Assembly (NCBI RefSeq): GCF_003259315.1
Contig: NZ_QLLT01000002.1
Location: forward strand, 248,001-312,000
Direction of reading: 5' to 3'
Source: Kitasatospora sp. SolWspMP-SS2h
GTDB lineage: Bacteria; Actinomycetota; Actinomycetes; Streptomycetales; Streptomycetaceae
DNA: 64,000 nt
A program made the translations under genes and the position numbers. Position 1 is the stretch's first letter; each line of letters starts with the position of its first letter. The notes beneath the pieces were generated by a model. The model searched no databases. It worked only from the letters and a program-made list of their open reading frames with translations, and was not told where the DNA came from. Shown piece after piece: positions 36,381 to 45,339 of the stretch.

Positions 36381-36812
36381 TCAGAAGGTCGTCCGGTCGA
36401 GGTCGGTGTCGGCCAGGGCCGCTATCCGCGCCCCGGCCCGACGGGCCTCCAGGTGCAGCCGGCCCACGTTGGCCTGCGGGCCGGCCAGCAGGGTCAGCAC
36501 CGTGTACGCGCCGGCCGCGTACGTCGCGGTGTAGCCGCGCTCGCCGCGGGTGATCAGCTCCCGGAAGGCGCCCTGCCCGGTCGCCTCGGTCAGCCGGGAG
36601 CCGACGCCCAGCGCGGCCGCGGTCAGCGCGGCCACGCCCTCCGGCTCCAGCGCGGGCGCGTCGTGCGCCACCACCAGGCCGTCGATGGTGGCCACCAGCG
36701 ACCCGGTCAGGTGCGGGATCCTCGCCCGCAGGCCCCGCAGTTCGGCCTGCACCTCGGCCTCCGGCAGCACGGGGGTCCTCCTCGCGGTCAGTTGTCGAAA
36801 GGTCCGCTTCAT
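36381..36812 (-). CDS. Roadblock/LC7-like protein, divergent
   Basis: This 143-residue protein has a predicted roadblock-like core: IPHLTGSLVATIDGLVVAHDAP, VAALTAAALGVGSRLTEATGQG and YTVLTLLAGPQANVGRLHLEARR. The N-terminal 30 residues are basic. It resembles the actinomycete roadblock proteins found beside DUF4388-type genes more than the canonical 124-residue form. The ATG at 36812 follows the upstream gene by 37 bases. It probably forms a heterodimer with its neighbours. Confidence 0.8.
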   Translation of the reverse strand: MKRTFRQLTARRTPVLPEAEVQAELRGLRARIPHLTGSLVATIDGLVVAHDAPALEPEGVAALTAAALGVGSRLTEATGQGAFRELITRGERGYTATYAAGAYTVLTLLAGPQANVGRLHLEARRAGARIAALADTDLDRTTF

Positions 36813-36849
36813 GACGGGGTCGGCGGGACGGGGCGGGCGGGCGGGGCGG

Positions 36850-38043
36850 TCACAGGGCCTCCAGAGCGGCGCGTAGTCGGAGCAGCAGGCCCACCTCCGG
36901 GTCCGAGGAGTCGTGGGAGCGCGGACCGGGCGGCAGCAGCACGTCCGGTGGCGCGGCTTGCGGCACGGCGGCCGGGGGCGGGTCGGGGACGGCGGCCGGC
37001 CGCGGGGCCGCGAGCAGCCCCGCCGCGGCCAACTGCCGGACGTCCAGCAGCGTGCCGTAGGTGGAGCGCCCCAGCAGCCGGGCCAGCTCGGGCGCGGTGC
37101 GGGTGCCGTCGGCCGCGGCCAGCAGCGCCTGCCGCCGGCGGCGCGGCACCGCGGTGCGGCAGGTCGGGGCGGCGCCGGTGGCCCGCAGCGGCACCCGGTC
37201 CAGCTCGGCGGACGGCCAGCAGCCGTCCAGCAGCGAGCGGCGGCGGCCGATCGCACCGCGCAGCTCCAGCACCGAGAGCGGGCGGGCCAGTCGGAACGCC
37301 GGGCGGGCGGCCGGGTCGAAGCGCAGCTCGCCGTCGTGCTGGGCGAGCGCGTCCTGCGCGCCGTCCAAGGTGGCGGCCAGCCGGGCGAGTTCGAGTTCGC
37401 CCGGGCCGATCAGGCCGCTGCCCACCAGGTACTCGGCGTGCCGTCCGGCCCCCGGCAGCAGGCTGTCCTCCCACGCGCGCAGGGTGATCCGCCCGGCCCC
37501 GGTCAGCAGGTGGCCGACGGTGGCCGCGCCCGGCGCCTCGGCGTGCACCACCAGGCCGCCGGACAGGTGCACCGCGCCGTCCGGGCCGTGCAGGGCGCCG
37601 GTGGAGCCGTCGGCGGCGAGGTCGGTCAGCGCGGCCTCGAAGGTGGTGGCGGGCGCGCAGCTGGACCGCCGGCGGCGCGGCAGCGGCGCCGCGTGGGCCC
37701 GCGGCCGGACGGCCGGTGGGTCGGCGGCCTCCGGTCCGGCGTCCCGCGGTTCGGGGCCCTGCACTCCGGGGCCCTGCGGTTCGGGGCCCTGCGGTTCGGT
37801 GCCCTGCGGTTCGGCGGGCCGGTCGGCGGTCAGGTACGGGCCGGGGACCTCGGCGGCGTGGCCGAACGGCCCGGCGGCGGGGGCGAGTCGGTGCACCGAG
37901 ACCGGTGAGGCCACCAGCAGTGGCGGCACGGACGGCATCGGCGGGACGACCGGCGCGACCGGGACCGACGGGAGCGAGGGCGCGGACGGGAGCGAGGGCA
38001 CGGGCGGTTGCGGTGCCGGGGTGAGGGTGTCGGTGGGCCACAT
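36850..38043 (-). CDS. DUF4388-like protein with proline-rich N-terminus
   Basis: This 397-residue protein has a disordered Pro/Val/Ser-rich N-terminus (about 1-115) with five imperfect EPQG-type hexapeptide repeats. A DUF4388-like domain follows (about 128-215, TTFEAALTDLAADGSTGALHG and LSGGLVVHAEAPGA). The rest is helical with two winged-helix-like parts (ALAQHDGELRFDPAARPAF and TAPELARLLGRSTYGTLLDV). DUF4388 (PatA N-terminal-like) proteins accompany roadblock and GTPase genes in bacterial polarity systems. The ATG overlaps the stop of the upstream roadblock gene by one base (TGATG), so translation is coupled. Confidence 0.72.
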   Translation of the reverse strand: MWPTDTLTPAPQPPVPSLPSAPSLPSVPVAPVVPPMPSVPPLLVASPVSVHRLAPAAGPFGHAAEVPGPYLTADRPAEPQGTEPQGPEPQGPGVQGPEPRDAGPEAADPPAVRPRAHAAPLPRRRRSSCAPATTFEAALTDLAADGSTGALHGPDGAVHLSGGLVVHAEAPGAATVGHLLTGAGRITLRAWEDSLLPGAGRHAEYLVGSGLIGPGELELARLAATLDGAQDALAQHDGELRFDPAARPAFRLARPLSVLELRGAIGRRRSLLDGCWPSAELDRVPLRATGAAPTCRTAVPRRRRQALLAAADGTRTAPELARLLGRSTYGTLLDVRQLAAAGLLAAPRPAAVPDPPPAAVPQAAPPDVLLPPGPRSHDSSDPEVGLLLRLRAALEAL

Positions 38044-38426
38044 CAGGAGAGCACCAGCCGGTCGGCGACGGCGGCCAGCCGCAGTCGGGCCATCGCCAGG
38101 TTGGCGTGTTCCCGGTCCAGCCGCAGGTAGAGGAAGACGTTGGCGTCGAAGGACGCGGGGACGAAGCGCAGCAGGTGGTAGTGGGCCCCGGAGGTGACGA
38201 TGACGTCCTCGGCGGGCGGCGCGCCGGTGTCCGGGTCGGCGAACGAGGGGGTCTGGGTGACCGCCCGGGCGAGTTCGGTGGCGTCCGCCGCACCGACCTC
38301 GTGGTCGCCGTCGGGGCCGAGACCGGCGGTGCCTATGGCCAGGCCGTTGGTCCAGTCGACCAGGCTGACCCCCAGGGCGCCGGTGATCCCCATGGCTTCC
38401 GCAAGGCACTCCTCGATCCCGGACAC
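38043..38426 (-). CDS. Roadblock/LC7-like protein, first gene of the operon
   Basis: This 127-residue protein has ITGALGVSLVDWTNGLAIGTAG, EDVIVTSGAHYHLLRFVP and NVFLYLRLDREHANLAMARLRL, the roadblock pattern also seen in the 124-residue paralogues. The GTG at 38426 follows GGAGGGAACG; the frame is open to 38687 without family similarity. It leads the operon roadblock, DUF4388-like, roadblock-like, roadblock. It may pair with those products into a scaffold or GTPase regulator. Confidence 0.85.
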   Translation of the reverse strand: MSGIEECLAEAMGITGALGVSLVDWTNGLAIGTAGLGPDGDHEVGAADATELARAVTQTPSFADPDTGAPPAEDVIVTSGAHYHLLRFVPASFDANVFLYLRLDREHANLAMARLRLAAVADRLVLS

Positions 38427-38831
38427 GAACCGCGTTCCCTCCCCACCGTGCGGGCACGGTGCGTCGCCGTCACCGCCTTCACCTGCGGTAGTCTGACCAG
38501 GACGCAACGCTACCGTCGTCGCCACGGGAGAGCGAGACTTTCGGTCATATCCCTCGGGCATATGCGCGAATGCGCTAAGGTGCGCCGCCGGTTGAGCCAC
38601 CGCCGCCGGGGCCGGCCGGTCCGCCGAGGGACGCGAACAGCGACGTGAACGGTGCCGCAGACGTGATGCGGACGGCGATGCGGGCAACGAAACGGATGGC
38701 CGACCGGACGGCGAAACGGATGGCGGACCGGACGGTGGCGCGAACGCCGACGGCCGTACACCGCGGCGGGGTTGCCGGGGTACGGCCGTCGGGGGAGCGC
38801 CGGTCGGCGCGTGGAGGTCAGTGCGTGGAGG
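38427..38831. promoter_or_regulatory. 405-base gap upstream of the roadblock operon, with palindrome
   Basis: No gene is supported here. CATATCCC-TC-GGGCATATG (38545-38563) is a near-perfect, AT-containing palindrome about 120 bases before the operon's first start codon and is the best operator or promoter candidate. A two-copy repeat of about 24 bp (around 38686-38735) and a 14-bp tandem repeat (around 38810-38837) lie nearer the MFS gene end. Their role is unknown. Confidence 0.4.
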
Positions 38832-40154
38832 TCAGCGCGCGGCGGTTGGCTCCTGGGCCGGCGTCCGGGACGCGTCCTCGGCGGGCTCCGGCCGGACGGG
38901 CAGTTCGCGCATCCGCGGGATGGGGGAGGCCAGCACCCACAGGGCGGAGCAGACCGCGCCGACGGCGGCGATCCACAGCGCGGGGCGCAGGCCCAGGGTG
39001 CTGCCGAGGAGGCCGCCGAGCAGCGAGCCGAGCGGGCGCACGCCGTAGTTGACGGCCTGGTAGGCGCCGAAGACGCGGGAGCGCAGGGCGTCGGGGATGC
39101 AGGCGGCGAAGATGGTGCCGGCCGAGATGTCGAGGATCATCACGCCGACGCCGGAGAGGAACTCGGCGCCGAACAGCAGGGCCGCGGCGGCGCCGACCGA
39201 GCCGCCCGCGAGCGGGATCAGCAGCAGCGGGGCGGGGAAGAGCACCAGGCCGAGCAGGAAGGCGGGGCCGATGCCGATCCGGGCGGCGAGCCGTCCGGTG
39301 AGGGCCGCGCCGAGCAGGGTGCCGACCGCGGCGGCGGCCATCACCGCGCCCAGCAGGCCGGCGCTGAAGCGCAGTTCGCGGGTGGCGTAGAGGACGAACA
39401 GGGCGCCGATGACGAAGGTGAACAGGTTGACGGTGGCGGTGCCGAGCAGCGAGGCCCGGATCACCGGGTCGCGCCGGATCCAGCGCAGGCCCTCCGCGGC
39501 GCCGCTGTGCTCCTTCTCGGCGGGCGGCGGTTCGGCCGGGTCGATCTTCCGCAGGAACAGCGCGGAGACCAGGAAGGAGGCCGCGTCCACCACCAGCGCC
39601 AGCGGGGCGGCCAGGAGTTGGACCAGCAGGCCGCCGAGGCCGGGGCCGGCCACGTAGGTGGCGGCCCGGCTGCCGTTGATCAGCGCGTTGCCGCTGAGGT
39701 ACCGCTCGGCGGGCACCAGGGCGACGAACAGCGGCGGGTTGCAGACGTTGAAGAACACCGACAGCACGCCGACGGCGAGCACCACCGCGTACAGCTGGGT
39801 CAGGGTCAGCACCCCGGCCGCGTGGGCGATCGGGACGGTCAGCAGGGCGGCGGCCCGGCCCAGGTCGGTGGCGATCATCATCCGGCGGCGGCGCCCGTAG
39901 CGGTCGGCCCAGCCGCCCGCGTGCAGCGAGAACAGCAGGTAGGGGAGGTAGCCGGCGGCGCTCAGGTAGCCCATCTGGGCGGCGTCCGCGTGCAGGGTGG
40001 CGACCGCGATCAGCGGGATCACCAGCAGGGTGATCTGGTCGCCGAGCGAGGAGACGGTCTGGCCGGTCCAGTAGCGGCGGAAGGCCGGTTCGTGCAGCAG
40101 CTCGGGTATCCGGCGGCGGACGGCGGCGGCCGGGCGGGTGGCGAGGAGGGTCAC
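38832..40154 (-). CDS. MFS transporter, enterobactin/macrolide exporter type
   Basis: This 440-residue protein has about 12 membrane segments. FRRYWTGQTVSSLGDQITLL at the N-terminus and GGWADRYGRRRRMMIATDLGRA in loop 2-3 are typical of the MFS_3 exporter group (macrolide or siderophore efflux). The GTG start overlaps the stop of the upstream regulator gene (GTGA), so both are made from one message under that regulator. The substrate is not determinable. Confidence 0.93.
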   Translation of the reverse strand: MTLLATRPAAAVRRRIPELLHEPAFRRYWTGQTVSSLGDQITLLVIPLIAVATLHADAAQMGYLSAAGYLPYLLFSLHAGGWADRYGRRRRMMIATDLGRAAALLTVPIAHAAGVLTLTQLYAVVLAVGVLSVFFNVCNPPLFVALVPAERYLSGNALINGSRAATYVAGPGLGGLLVQLLAAPLALVVDAASFLVSALFLRKIDPAEPPPAEKEHSGAAEGLRWIRRDPVIRASLLGTATVNLFTFVIGALFVLYATRELRFSAGLLGAVMAAAAVGTLLGAALTGRLAARIGIGPAFLLGLVLFPAPLLLIPLAGGSVGAAAALLFGAEFLSGVGVMILDISAGTIFAACIPDALRSRVFGAYQAVNYGVRPLGSLLGGLLGSTLGLRPALWIAAVGAVCSALWVLASPIPRMRELPVRPEPAEDASRTPAQEPTAAR

Positions 40155-40756
40155 GGTGCTTCCCCCTCCGGGGCGGGGTCGGTGGGGTCGGTGGGGACGG
40201 CGAGCCGGATCAGCTGGACGGCCCGGGCGCCTGCGGGGGGCGGGCCGGGGCGGCCCAGCCGCTCCGCGTAGGGGCGGATCAACTCCTCGACGCGGGCTTC
40301 GAGTTCGGTGAGTTCCGCGGCGGTGACCAGGACGGCGCTGTCGCCGAAGGAGGCGGCCTCGCGCCACTCGGGGCTGCTCTCGCCGCGGTGCAGCAGCCAG
40401 CTGGTGGCGCGGGCGAAGTAGCCGTCCAGCACGGCGCGTTGCAGCGCCTCGGTGGCGGCGGCCCGCTCCGGGTCGGCGGGGGCGGCGTCCCAGCTGGTGA
40501 AGGCGGCGGTCGCGCGCCAGGGCTTCTCCCGGCCGCGCCCGCCGCCCGCCTCCTCCACCAGGCCGTACTTGGCGAGCTGGCGCAGGTGGAAGGAGCAGCT
40601 CGCCACCGACTCGCTGCCGAGCAGCTCCGCGGCCCGGGTCGCGGTCAGCGGCCCGTGCAGGCGGAGCAGGCCCACCAGTGCCATCCGGGTGGGATGGGCG
40701 TAGGCGCGCAGGGCGCGCGGGTCGGTGAGCCGGATGGCCGGCGGCGGTTCGCTCAT
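40151..40756 (-). CDS. ArsR/HTH-20 regulator of the MFS exporter
   Basis: This 201-residue protein has an N-terminal winged helix (about 10-95) with AYAHPTRMALVGLLRLHGPL and SCSFHLRQLAKYGLVEEAGG. A C-terminal helical part may bind a ligand. The ATG at 40756 lies just after a -10-like hexamer, implying a leaderless message. A perfect palindrome overlaps that promoter, so the protein probably represses itself and the coupled exporter. Confidence 0.9.
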   Translation of the reverse strand: MSEPPPAIRLTDPRALRAYAHPTRMALVGLLRLHGPLTATRAAELLGSESVASCSFHLRQLAKYGLVEEAGGGRGREKPWRATAAFTSWDAAPADPERAAATEALQRAVLDGYFARATSWLLHRGESSPEWREAASFGDSAVLVTAAELTELEARVEELIRPYAERLGRPGPPPAGARAVQLIRLAVPTDPTDPAPEGEAP

Positions 40757-40761
40757 GTTCT

Positions 40762-40791
40762 AAAGCTAGCTTTGGAAAGAGTTCTTTACAA
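40762..40791 (-). promoter_or_regulatory. Leaderless promoter with overlapping operator
   Basis: On the minus strand TTGTAA (40791-40786) and TAGCTT (40768-40763) are separated by 17 bases, and the start codon begins six bases after the -10 hexamer. AAAGCTAGCTTT (40762-40773) is a perfect 12-base palindrome covering the -10. This is a good candidate for an autoregulated, leaderless promoter. Confidence 0.65.
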
Positions 40792-40850
40792 GCCGCCGAC
40801 CACCGGGTTCAGTAGATCACGGCCCGTTCGGGCCGCCGGAAGGGGGAGGG

Positions 40851-43346
40851 TCAGCCGATGGTCCAGCGCTGGAGGGCGGAGCCGGTGTCGGTCTGCTGGG
40901 TGACGGCCGCGCCGTTGGCGGTGGAGGCGGTGGTCAGGGACAGGCCGCTGCTGCGGGAGGTGATCCGGTAGCCGTTGGTGGTGGGGGTGACCGTCCAGCG
41001 CTGGTTGGCGCCGCCGGTGCAGGCCCACTGGATGATCTGCGCGCCGGCCGTGCCGGAGCCGCCGCTGACGTCCACGCACAGGTGGGAGAGGACGTTGGTG
41101 ATCTGGTAGCTGCCGTCCGACTGCCGGGTGAAGGTCCAGCTCTGGTTGCTGCCGCCGTTGGCGCCCCAGGTGATGAGCCGGGTGCCCTGGTCGAGGGAGT
41201 GGTCGGGGTCGTCCAGGGCCTTGCCGCCGGTGACCAGGGTGTGGGCGCCGCTGAGGACCGGGGCGACGGTCCAGCCGAAGGAGACCGTGCCGGTGGCGGT
41301 GCCGGAGGAGGCGGTGACGGTGACGGTGGAGGCCCCGGCCGCCGTCGGGGTGCCGGAGACCAGGCCGGCGGGGCTGATGGTCAGCCCGGCGGGCAGGCCG
41401 GTGGCGGTGAAGGTGAGGGGCTTGCCGGCGCTGTCGTGGGCGGTGAGCCGGAGCGAGACGGCCGTGCCGAGGCTGCCGGACTGGTCGCCGGGGGAGGAGA
41501 CCGAGACGCTCTCGGGCGCCGAGCCGGTCCGGGTGAGGGTGAGGGTCTGCTCGCCCGCGGTGCGGGTGCCGCCGACGGGGTTGCCGGTGGTGTTGGTCCA
41601 GCTGCGGGCGGGGGTGGTCTCGGCGGGGCGGCCGGCGTCCGCGGAGAGGCCGATCACCAGGCCGCTGTAGCGGTTGACCAGGCGGACGGTGCCGGTGGGG
41701 GTGTTGTCGGCGGCGGTGCCGGGGACGACCCACCACTGCTGGCCGACGGCGGGCCCGCCGGAGCCGGCGGCGGTGACGGTGGGCCGGGCGCCCCAGGCGC
41801 GGCCCGCGGTGGTGGTGGAGTCCACCCCGAGCAGCCCGCCGGTGGCGGCGTTGGCGATCCGGTAGGAGCCGTCGCCGTTGCCGGTGAAGGTCCAGGACTC
41901 CAGGGCGGAGCCGGTGGCGGTGCCCGTGGAGGTGGTGGCGGAGCCGCCGGAGACCTGGGCCAGCACCCGCCCGGCCCCGCCGGCGATCCGGTACGACCCG
42001 GTCTCGTCGACCGGGCCGGGGGCGGTGGCGGAGGCGTCCAGGGTGACGTCGACGTACTCGCCGGAGGAGGTGCTGCCGTCGGGCTTCTTCGCACAGCCGA
42101 ACGCGCAGTAGGAGCGGAAGCTCCGGCCGACGATCCCGCCGCCCGTCCGGCTCGCGCCGTCGAGGAACCAGCGGTACCAGGAGGCGGTGCGGTAGCTGCC
42201 GGTGTCGCCGAGCAGGAACCACTTCTGGGTGGAGAGGTCGGCGGTGGCGTAGAGCTGCTGGGGCGCCGATCCGCTCTGGTCGACGGCCTGCGGCTCGCCG
42301 ACGTACAGCTTCAGGTGGGCGTCGTAGGTGATGTTCATGACGAACAGCGGTGAGGTCGGGGGCATCGTGCCGGCCGCGATCTGCTGGGCCGCGGTGCCGG
42401 TGTTCGCCGGGTCGTACTCGCCGGAGACGGGGGTGTACCCGGTGGTGCTGCCGGAGCCGACCGGGACGATGTTGCTCTCCCGGCCGCCCGTGCCGGGCTG
42501 GGTCCAGGCGCCGTCGTACCACTTGCGCCAGGAGCCGGGTGCCATCTTGGCGGAGATCGGGGCGCGGGCCGCGTGCTCGTAGAACGCCTTCCAGCCGCCG
42601 TTCTTGTCGACGATCCGCGAGCCGTAGAAGACGTAGAAGTACCCGGAGGCGGTGTCCACGTACAGCCGCTGGTCGCCGTCGCCGTAGGAGTACGTCTGGT
42701 TCGGGAACGCGGCGGTGTCGCCCCTGGTGGTGCTGTAGGGGGAGGTGATCACGTGGTCCGCGATGGTCCAGGTCCGGCCCTGGTCCTTGGAGACGGCGTA
42801 GTCGATCGCGTCGAAGTGCAGCCCGTCCCCGAAGGGTTGGGGCGTGAACTCGTTGTGCACCAGCCCGTACCAGTCGCCGGTGTCCGGGTCGACCCAGACC
42901 CCCGCCAGGTCGCAGTAGTTCTTCTGCGCGTAGCCGGAGCCGCTCGGCGCGGCGGTGGCCTCGCGGCCGGTGGGGCTGTTGTTGCAGCGCCAGGTGGTGT
43001 CGTCGTTCCGGTCGCTGCCGTTGGCCGGGTTGACGGCGCCGCTGATCGCGCCGGAGCGGGTCGCGGTGTCGAAGTCGGGGCCGGTGAAGAAGTCCCAGTA
43101 CCTGGGGTCGTTCGCGCCGTAGAGGGCGGCGGACTGCTGGAAGTAGAAGGTGCCGTCCTTGTCGAGGTACGGGCTCGCCTGGGTGTCGGTCGGGTGCGCG
43201 TACGGCACGGGCGATCCGACGCCGACGGTGTACGTGGCGGCGGGCGGAGCCGGGGCCGCCGAGGCCGGGGCCGCGGCGACCCCGGCGGACAGCGGCAGGA
43301 CGGCGGCGGCGAACACGGCCGCGAGGGCTCTGCGGGGGGATGGCAC
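40851..43346 (-). CDS. Large secreted beta-propeller-like protein with RICIN and Ig-like domains
   Basis: This 831-residue secreted protein starts with a signal peptide (ALAAVFAAAVLPLSAGVAAA, cut near ASA). The N-terminal 340 residues contain an Asp-box (SKDQGRTW) and DxxGxWYG-type strands, suggesting a sialidase- or GH43-like propeller. A ricin-type carbohydrate-binding region follows (about 375-510), then an Ig-like segment with LPAGLTISPAGLVSG (about 560-650). A C-terminal RICIN domain has repeated QRW motifs (about 665-831). The GTG at 43346 follows AAGGAG. It lies near a ROK regulator and sugar importer, which supports a polysaccharide-degrading role; the exact family is not certain. Confidence 0.82.
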   Translation of the reverse strand: MPSPRRALAAVFAAAVLPLSAGVAAAPASAAPAPPAATYTVGVGSPVPYAHPTDTQASPYLDKDGTFYFQQSAALYGANDPRYWDFFTGPDFDTATRSGAISGAVNPANGSDRNDDTTWRCNNSPTGREATAAPSGSGYAQKNYCDLAGVWVDPDTGDWYGLVHNEFTPQPFGDGLHFDAIDYAVSKDQGRTWTIADHVITSPYSTTRGDTAAFPNQTYSYGDGDQRLYVDTASGYFYVFYGSRIVDKNGGWKAFYEHAARAPISAKMAPGSWRKWYDGAWTQPGTGGRESNIVPVGSGSTTGYTPVSGEYDPANTGTAAQQIAAGTMPPTSPLFVMNITYDAHLKLYVGEPQAVDQSGSAPQQLYATADLSTQKWFLLGDTGSYRTASWYRWFLDGASRTGGGIVGRSFRSYCAFGCAKKPDGSTSSGEYVDVTLDASATAPGPVDETGSYRIAGGAGRVLAQVSGGSATTSTGTATGSALESWTFTGNGDGSYRIANAATGGLLGVDSTTTAGRAWGARPTVTAAGSGGPAVGQQWWVVPGTAADNTPTGTVRLVNRYSGLVIGLSADAGRPAETTPARSWTNTTGNPVGGTRTAGEQTLTLTRTGSAPESVSVSSPGDQSGSLGTAVSLRLTAHDSAGKPLTFTATGLPAGLTISPAGLVSGTPTAAGASTVTVTASSGTATGTVSFGWTVAPVLSGAHTLVTGGKALDDPDHSLDQGTRLITWGANGGSNQSWTFTRQSDGSYQITNVLSHLCVDVSGGSGTAGAQIIQWACTGGANQRWTVTPTTNGYRITSRSSGLSLTTASTANGAAVTQQTDTGSALQRWTIG

Positions 43347-43773
43347 GGATGCTCCTTCGGTGACGAGGTGCTTCGCGGTGGGGGGCGCCGGTCCCCGGCC
43401 GGTGGGCGCGCGGTGCCCGCCGTCCGGGACCGCAGGGGGGGACGGCGGTGCGGGCGCGCGGATGTGCGGCGTGCCGGTGCGGAGGCGAGCCGGTACGGGA
43501 GGCCGGTACAGGGGAGGGGCCGGTACGGAGGGGGCCGGGACGTGCCGGAGCGGTCGGTGCGAGCGCCCGCGGGCCGCCGCGGGGCTCCAGGGGGCCGCCC
43601 CGCGGACGGCCGGGGGGACGATCTGTTCGAAGTTGCGTTTTCCTGTGGGTCTTTGAGCAACTTCACGCACACCGTGGCAGTGCCCGGGGGTGAAGTCAAG
43701 AGCTGCCGCCGCCCGGGCCGCCGTTCAAGTCGTGGCGCGGGGCACGGCGTCGGCCGCTCCGGGCCCGGCCGGG
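43347..43773. promoter_or_regulatory. 427-base gap upstream of the RICIN protein gene, with inverted repeat
   Basis: No gene is supported. GAAGTTGC (43629-43636) and GCAACTTC (43657-43664) form a perfect inverted repeat 20 bases apart, in an unusually AT-rich patch. It lies about 280 bases before the RICIN gene start. It may bind the neighbouring ROK regulator or form part of the promoter. The region from 43370 to 43620 is GC-rich with short GGCCGGTACGG-like repeats. Confidence 0.4.
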
Positions 43774-45072
43774 CTAGGCGGTGCGGACCCCGTCCTCGAC
43801 CGGCTCCGGCCGGACCGGCACGTCGGAGGGGTCCTGGAAGATCCCCTCCAGCGCCAGGTGCGCGCCGCCGCGGGCCGCGTTGGAGAGGCCGAGCGCGGAG
43901 GCGGTGACGACGACCTGCTGGGAGCCGGGCGAGATCCGCCGGCGGTCCAGGAACTCCTGGGCCGGGCCGACCAGGTACCGGTCGAAGACCGCGAAGTAGC
44001 CGCCCAGGACGATCCGGGGCGGGTTCAGCACGTCCACCAGGACGCTGAGCCCGAGGGCCAGGTCCTCGGCTACGGCGGCCAGTGCGGCGAGGGTGCGCGG
44101 TTCCCCGGCGTCGGCCCGGTCGAGCAGCGCGCCGAGCCGTTCGGCCAGGTCGACCGAGCGGTCGTGGACCGGGTCGTCCGGGTCGGCGGCGGCGTCCAGC
44201 AGGGCCTGGAGTCCGACGGCGACCTCCCAGCAGCCGGTGCGCCCGCAGCCGCAGGGCCGGTCGAGCCGGTCGAGCTTCATGTGGCCGATCTCGGAGCCGC
44301 GCAGCAGCCGGCCGCCGGAGATGCCGGCCCCGCCGGCGCCGATCCCGCCGGTGACGTAGACGAGTTCACGGGTGTCGGGGCCGGGGGCGGCGAGGTACTC
44401 GGCGAGCGCGCCGGACTCGGCGTCGTTCTCCAGCAGGACGGGCGGCGCGTGCCGGCCCAGCCGGGCGCGCAGCTCGTGGACGGCCCGGACGTCGCGCCAG
44501 CCGAAGTTGGTGGCCACGGTGACCGTCCCGGTGGCGCTGTCGATCGAGCCCTGGGTGATCAGGGTGATCCCGATGGTGTGCAGGCCGCGCTCGGCCACCG
44601 CGCTGAGGCAGTCCGCGACCAGGTCGGCGACCTCGCGCAGGGCGGCCTGCGGGGTGAGGGCGGGGACGTCGAGGGCGCGGCGGTCCTGGTGGACCACGGT
44701 GCCGCGCAGGTCGAGGGCGAGGACGGTGATGTGGTCGGGCCCGACCTCCGCGCCGACGCCGCAGATCCAGCGGCCGTTGAGCTCGACCATCCGGTGCGGG
44801 CGGCCGACCGCACCGGCCCGGTCGAGTTCGCCCTCGCGGACCAGGCCGCGCTGGATCAGCTCGGCGACCAGGACGGAGACGGTGGCCTTGGGCAGGCCGC
44901 TCGCGGTGGCCAGGTGGGTGCGCGACTGGGCGCCGTTCTCCCGCAGTTGGCGCAGCATCACGCCCAGGTTGGTGCGGCGCAGGGAGGCCTTGTCGGCGAC
45001 CTCGGGGTGGCCCGCCAGGACGGCGCTCGCGAGGCCGCCCGTGCCGGTGGTGCCGCGCTGCGTCTGTCGCAC
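43774..45072 (-). CDS. ROK-family transcriptional regulator
   Basis: This 432-residue repressor has an N-terminal winged helix (about 30-95) with MLRQLRENGAQSRTHLATAS and LPKATVSVLVAELIQRGLV. A ROK sugar-kinase-like domain follows with GITLITQGSID, YVTGGIGAGGAGISGGRLLRG and the zinc motif CGCGRTGCWE. It is divergent from a sugar ABC importer, which is its most likely target. The GTG start follows GAGGAG. Confidence 0.94.
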   Translation of the reverse strand: MRQTQRGTTGTGGLASAVLAGHPEVADKASLRRTNLGVMLRQLRENGAQSRTHLATASGLPKATVSVLVAELIQRGLVREGELDRAGAVGRPHRMVELNGRWICGVGAEVGPDHITVLALDLRGTVVHQDRRALDVPALTPQAALREVADLVADCLSAVAERGLHTIGITLITQGSIDSATGTVTVATNFGWRDVRAVHELRARLGRHAPPVLLENDAESGALAEYLAAPGPDTRELVYVTGGIGAGGAGISGGRLLRGSEIGHMKLDRLDRPCGCGRTGCWEVAVGLQALLDAAADPDDPVHDRSVDLAERLGALLDRADAGEPRTLAALAAVAEDLALGLSVLVDVLNPPRIVLGGYFAVFDRYLVGPAQEFLDRRRISPGSQQVVVTASALGLSNAARGGAHLALEGIFQDPSDVPVRPEPVEDGVRTA

Positions 45073-45339
45073 GTGCTCTCCTCGTTCCGAGACCTGGGAC
45101 CGGCCGGTGTCGACCTGCCCATATTAGTTGATGCACCACATGAAATAACCGCGGCCACCACCACCCGCCGCCGTCCGCCACCGTCCGTCGCCGGGTGCCG
45201 ATCCGGTCGCGATCCCGCCCCCGCGGCACCTGCGGCATGCGGTGGAGCGGGTCAATTCCCCGTGCTGTCAGGCATTTTGCCCGACCGGGTCGGCGAGTGC
45301 GGCCGTTCGTCGCGTTTGTGCAACGGCCCGCCGCACCCC

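Noticed and set aside
36809..38293. A 494-codon frame antiparallel in phase to the DUF4388-like gene
   Set aside because: It is an alternate frame of the same strand, Pro/Arg/Gly-rich, and lacks the overlaps and ribosome sites shown by the chosen genes.
35914..38426. A conservon (cvn) operon
   Set aside because: No histidine kinase, DUF742 or GTPase gene is present, and a DUF4388-like protein replaces them.
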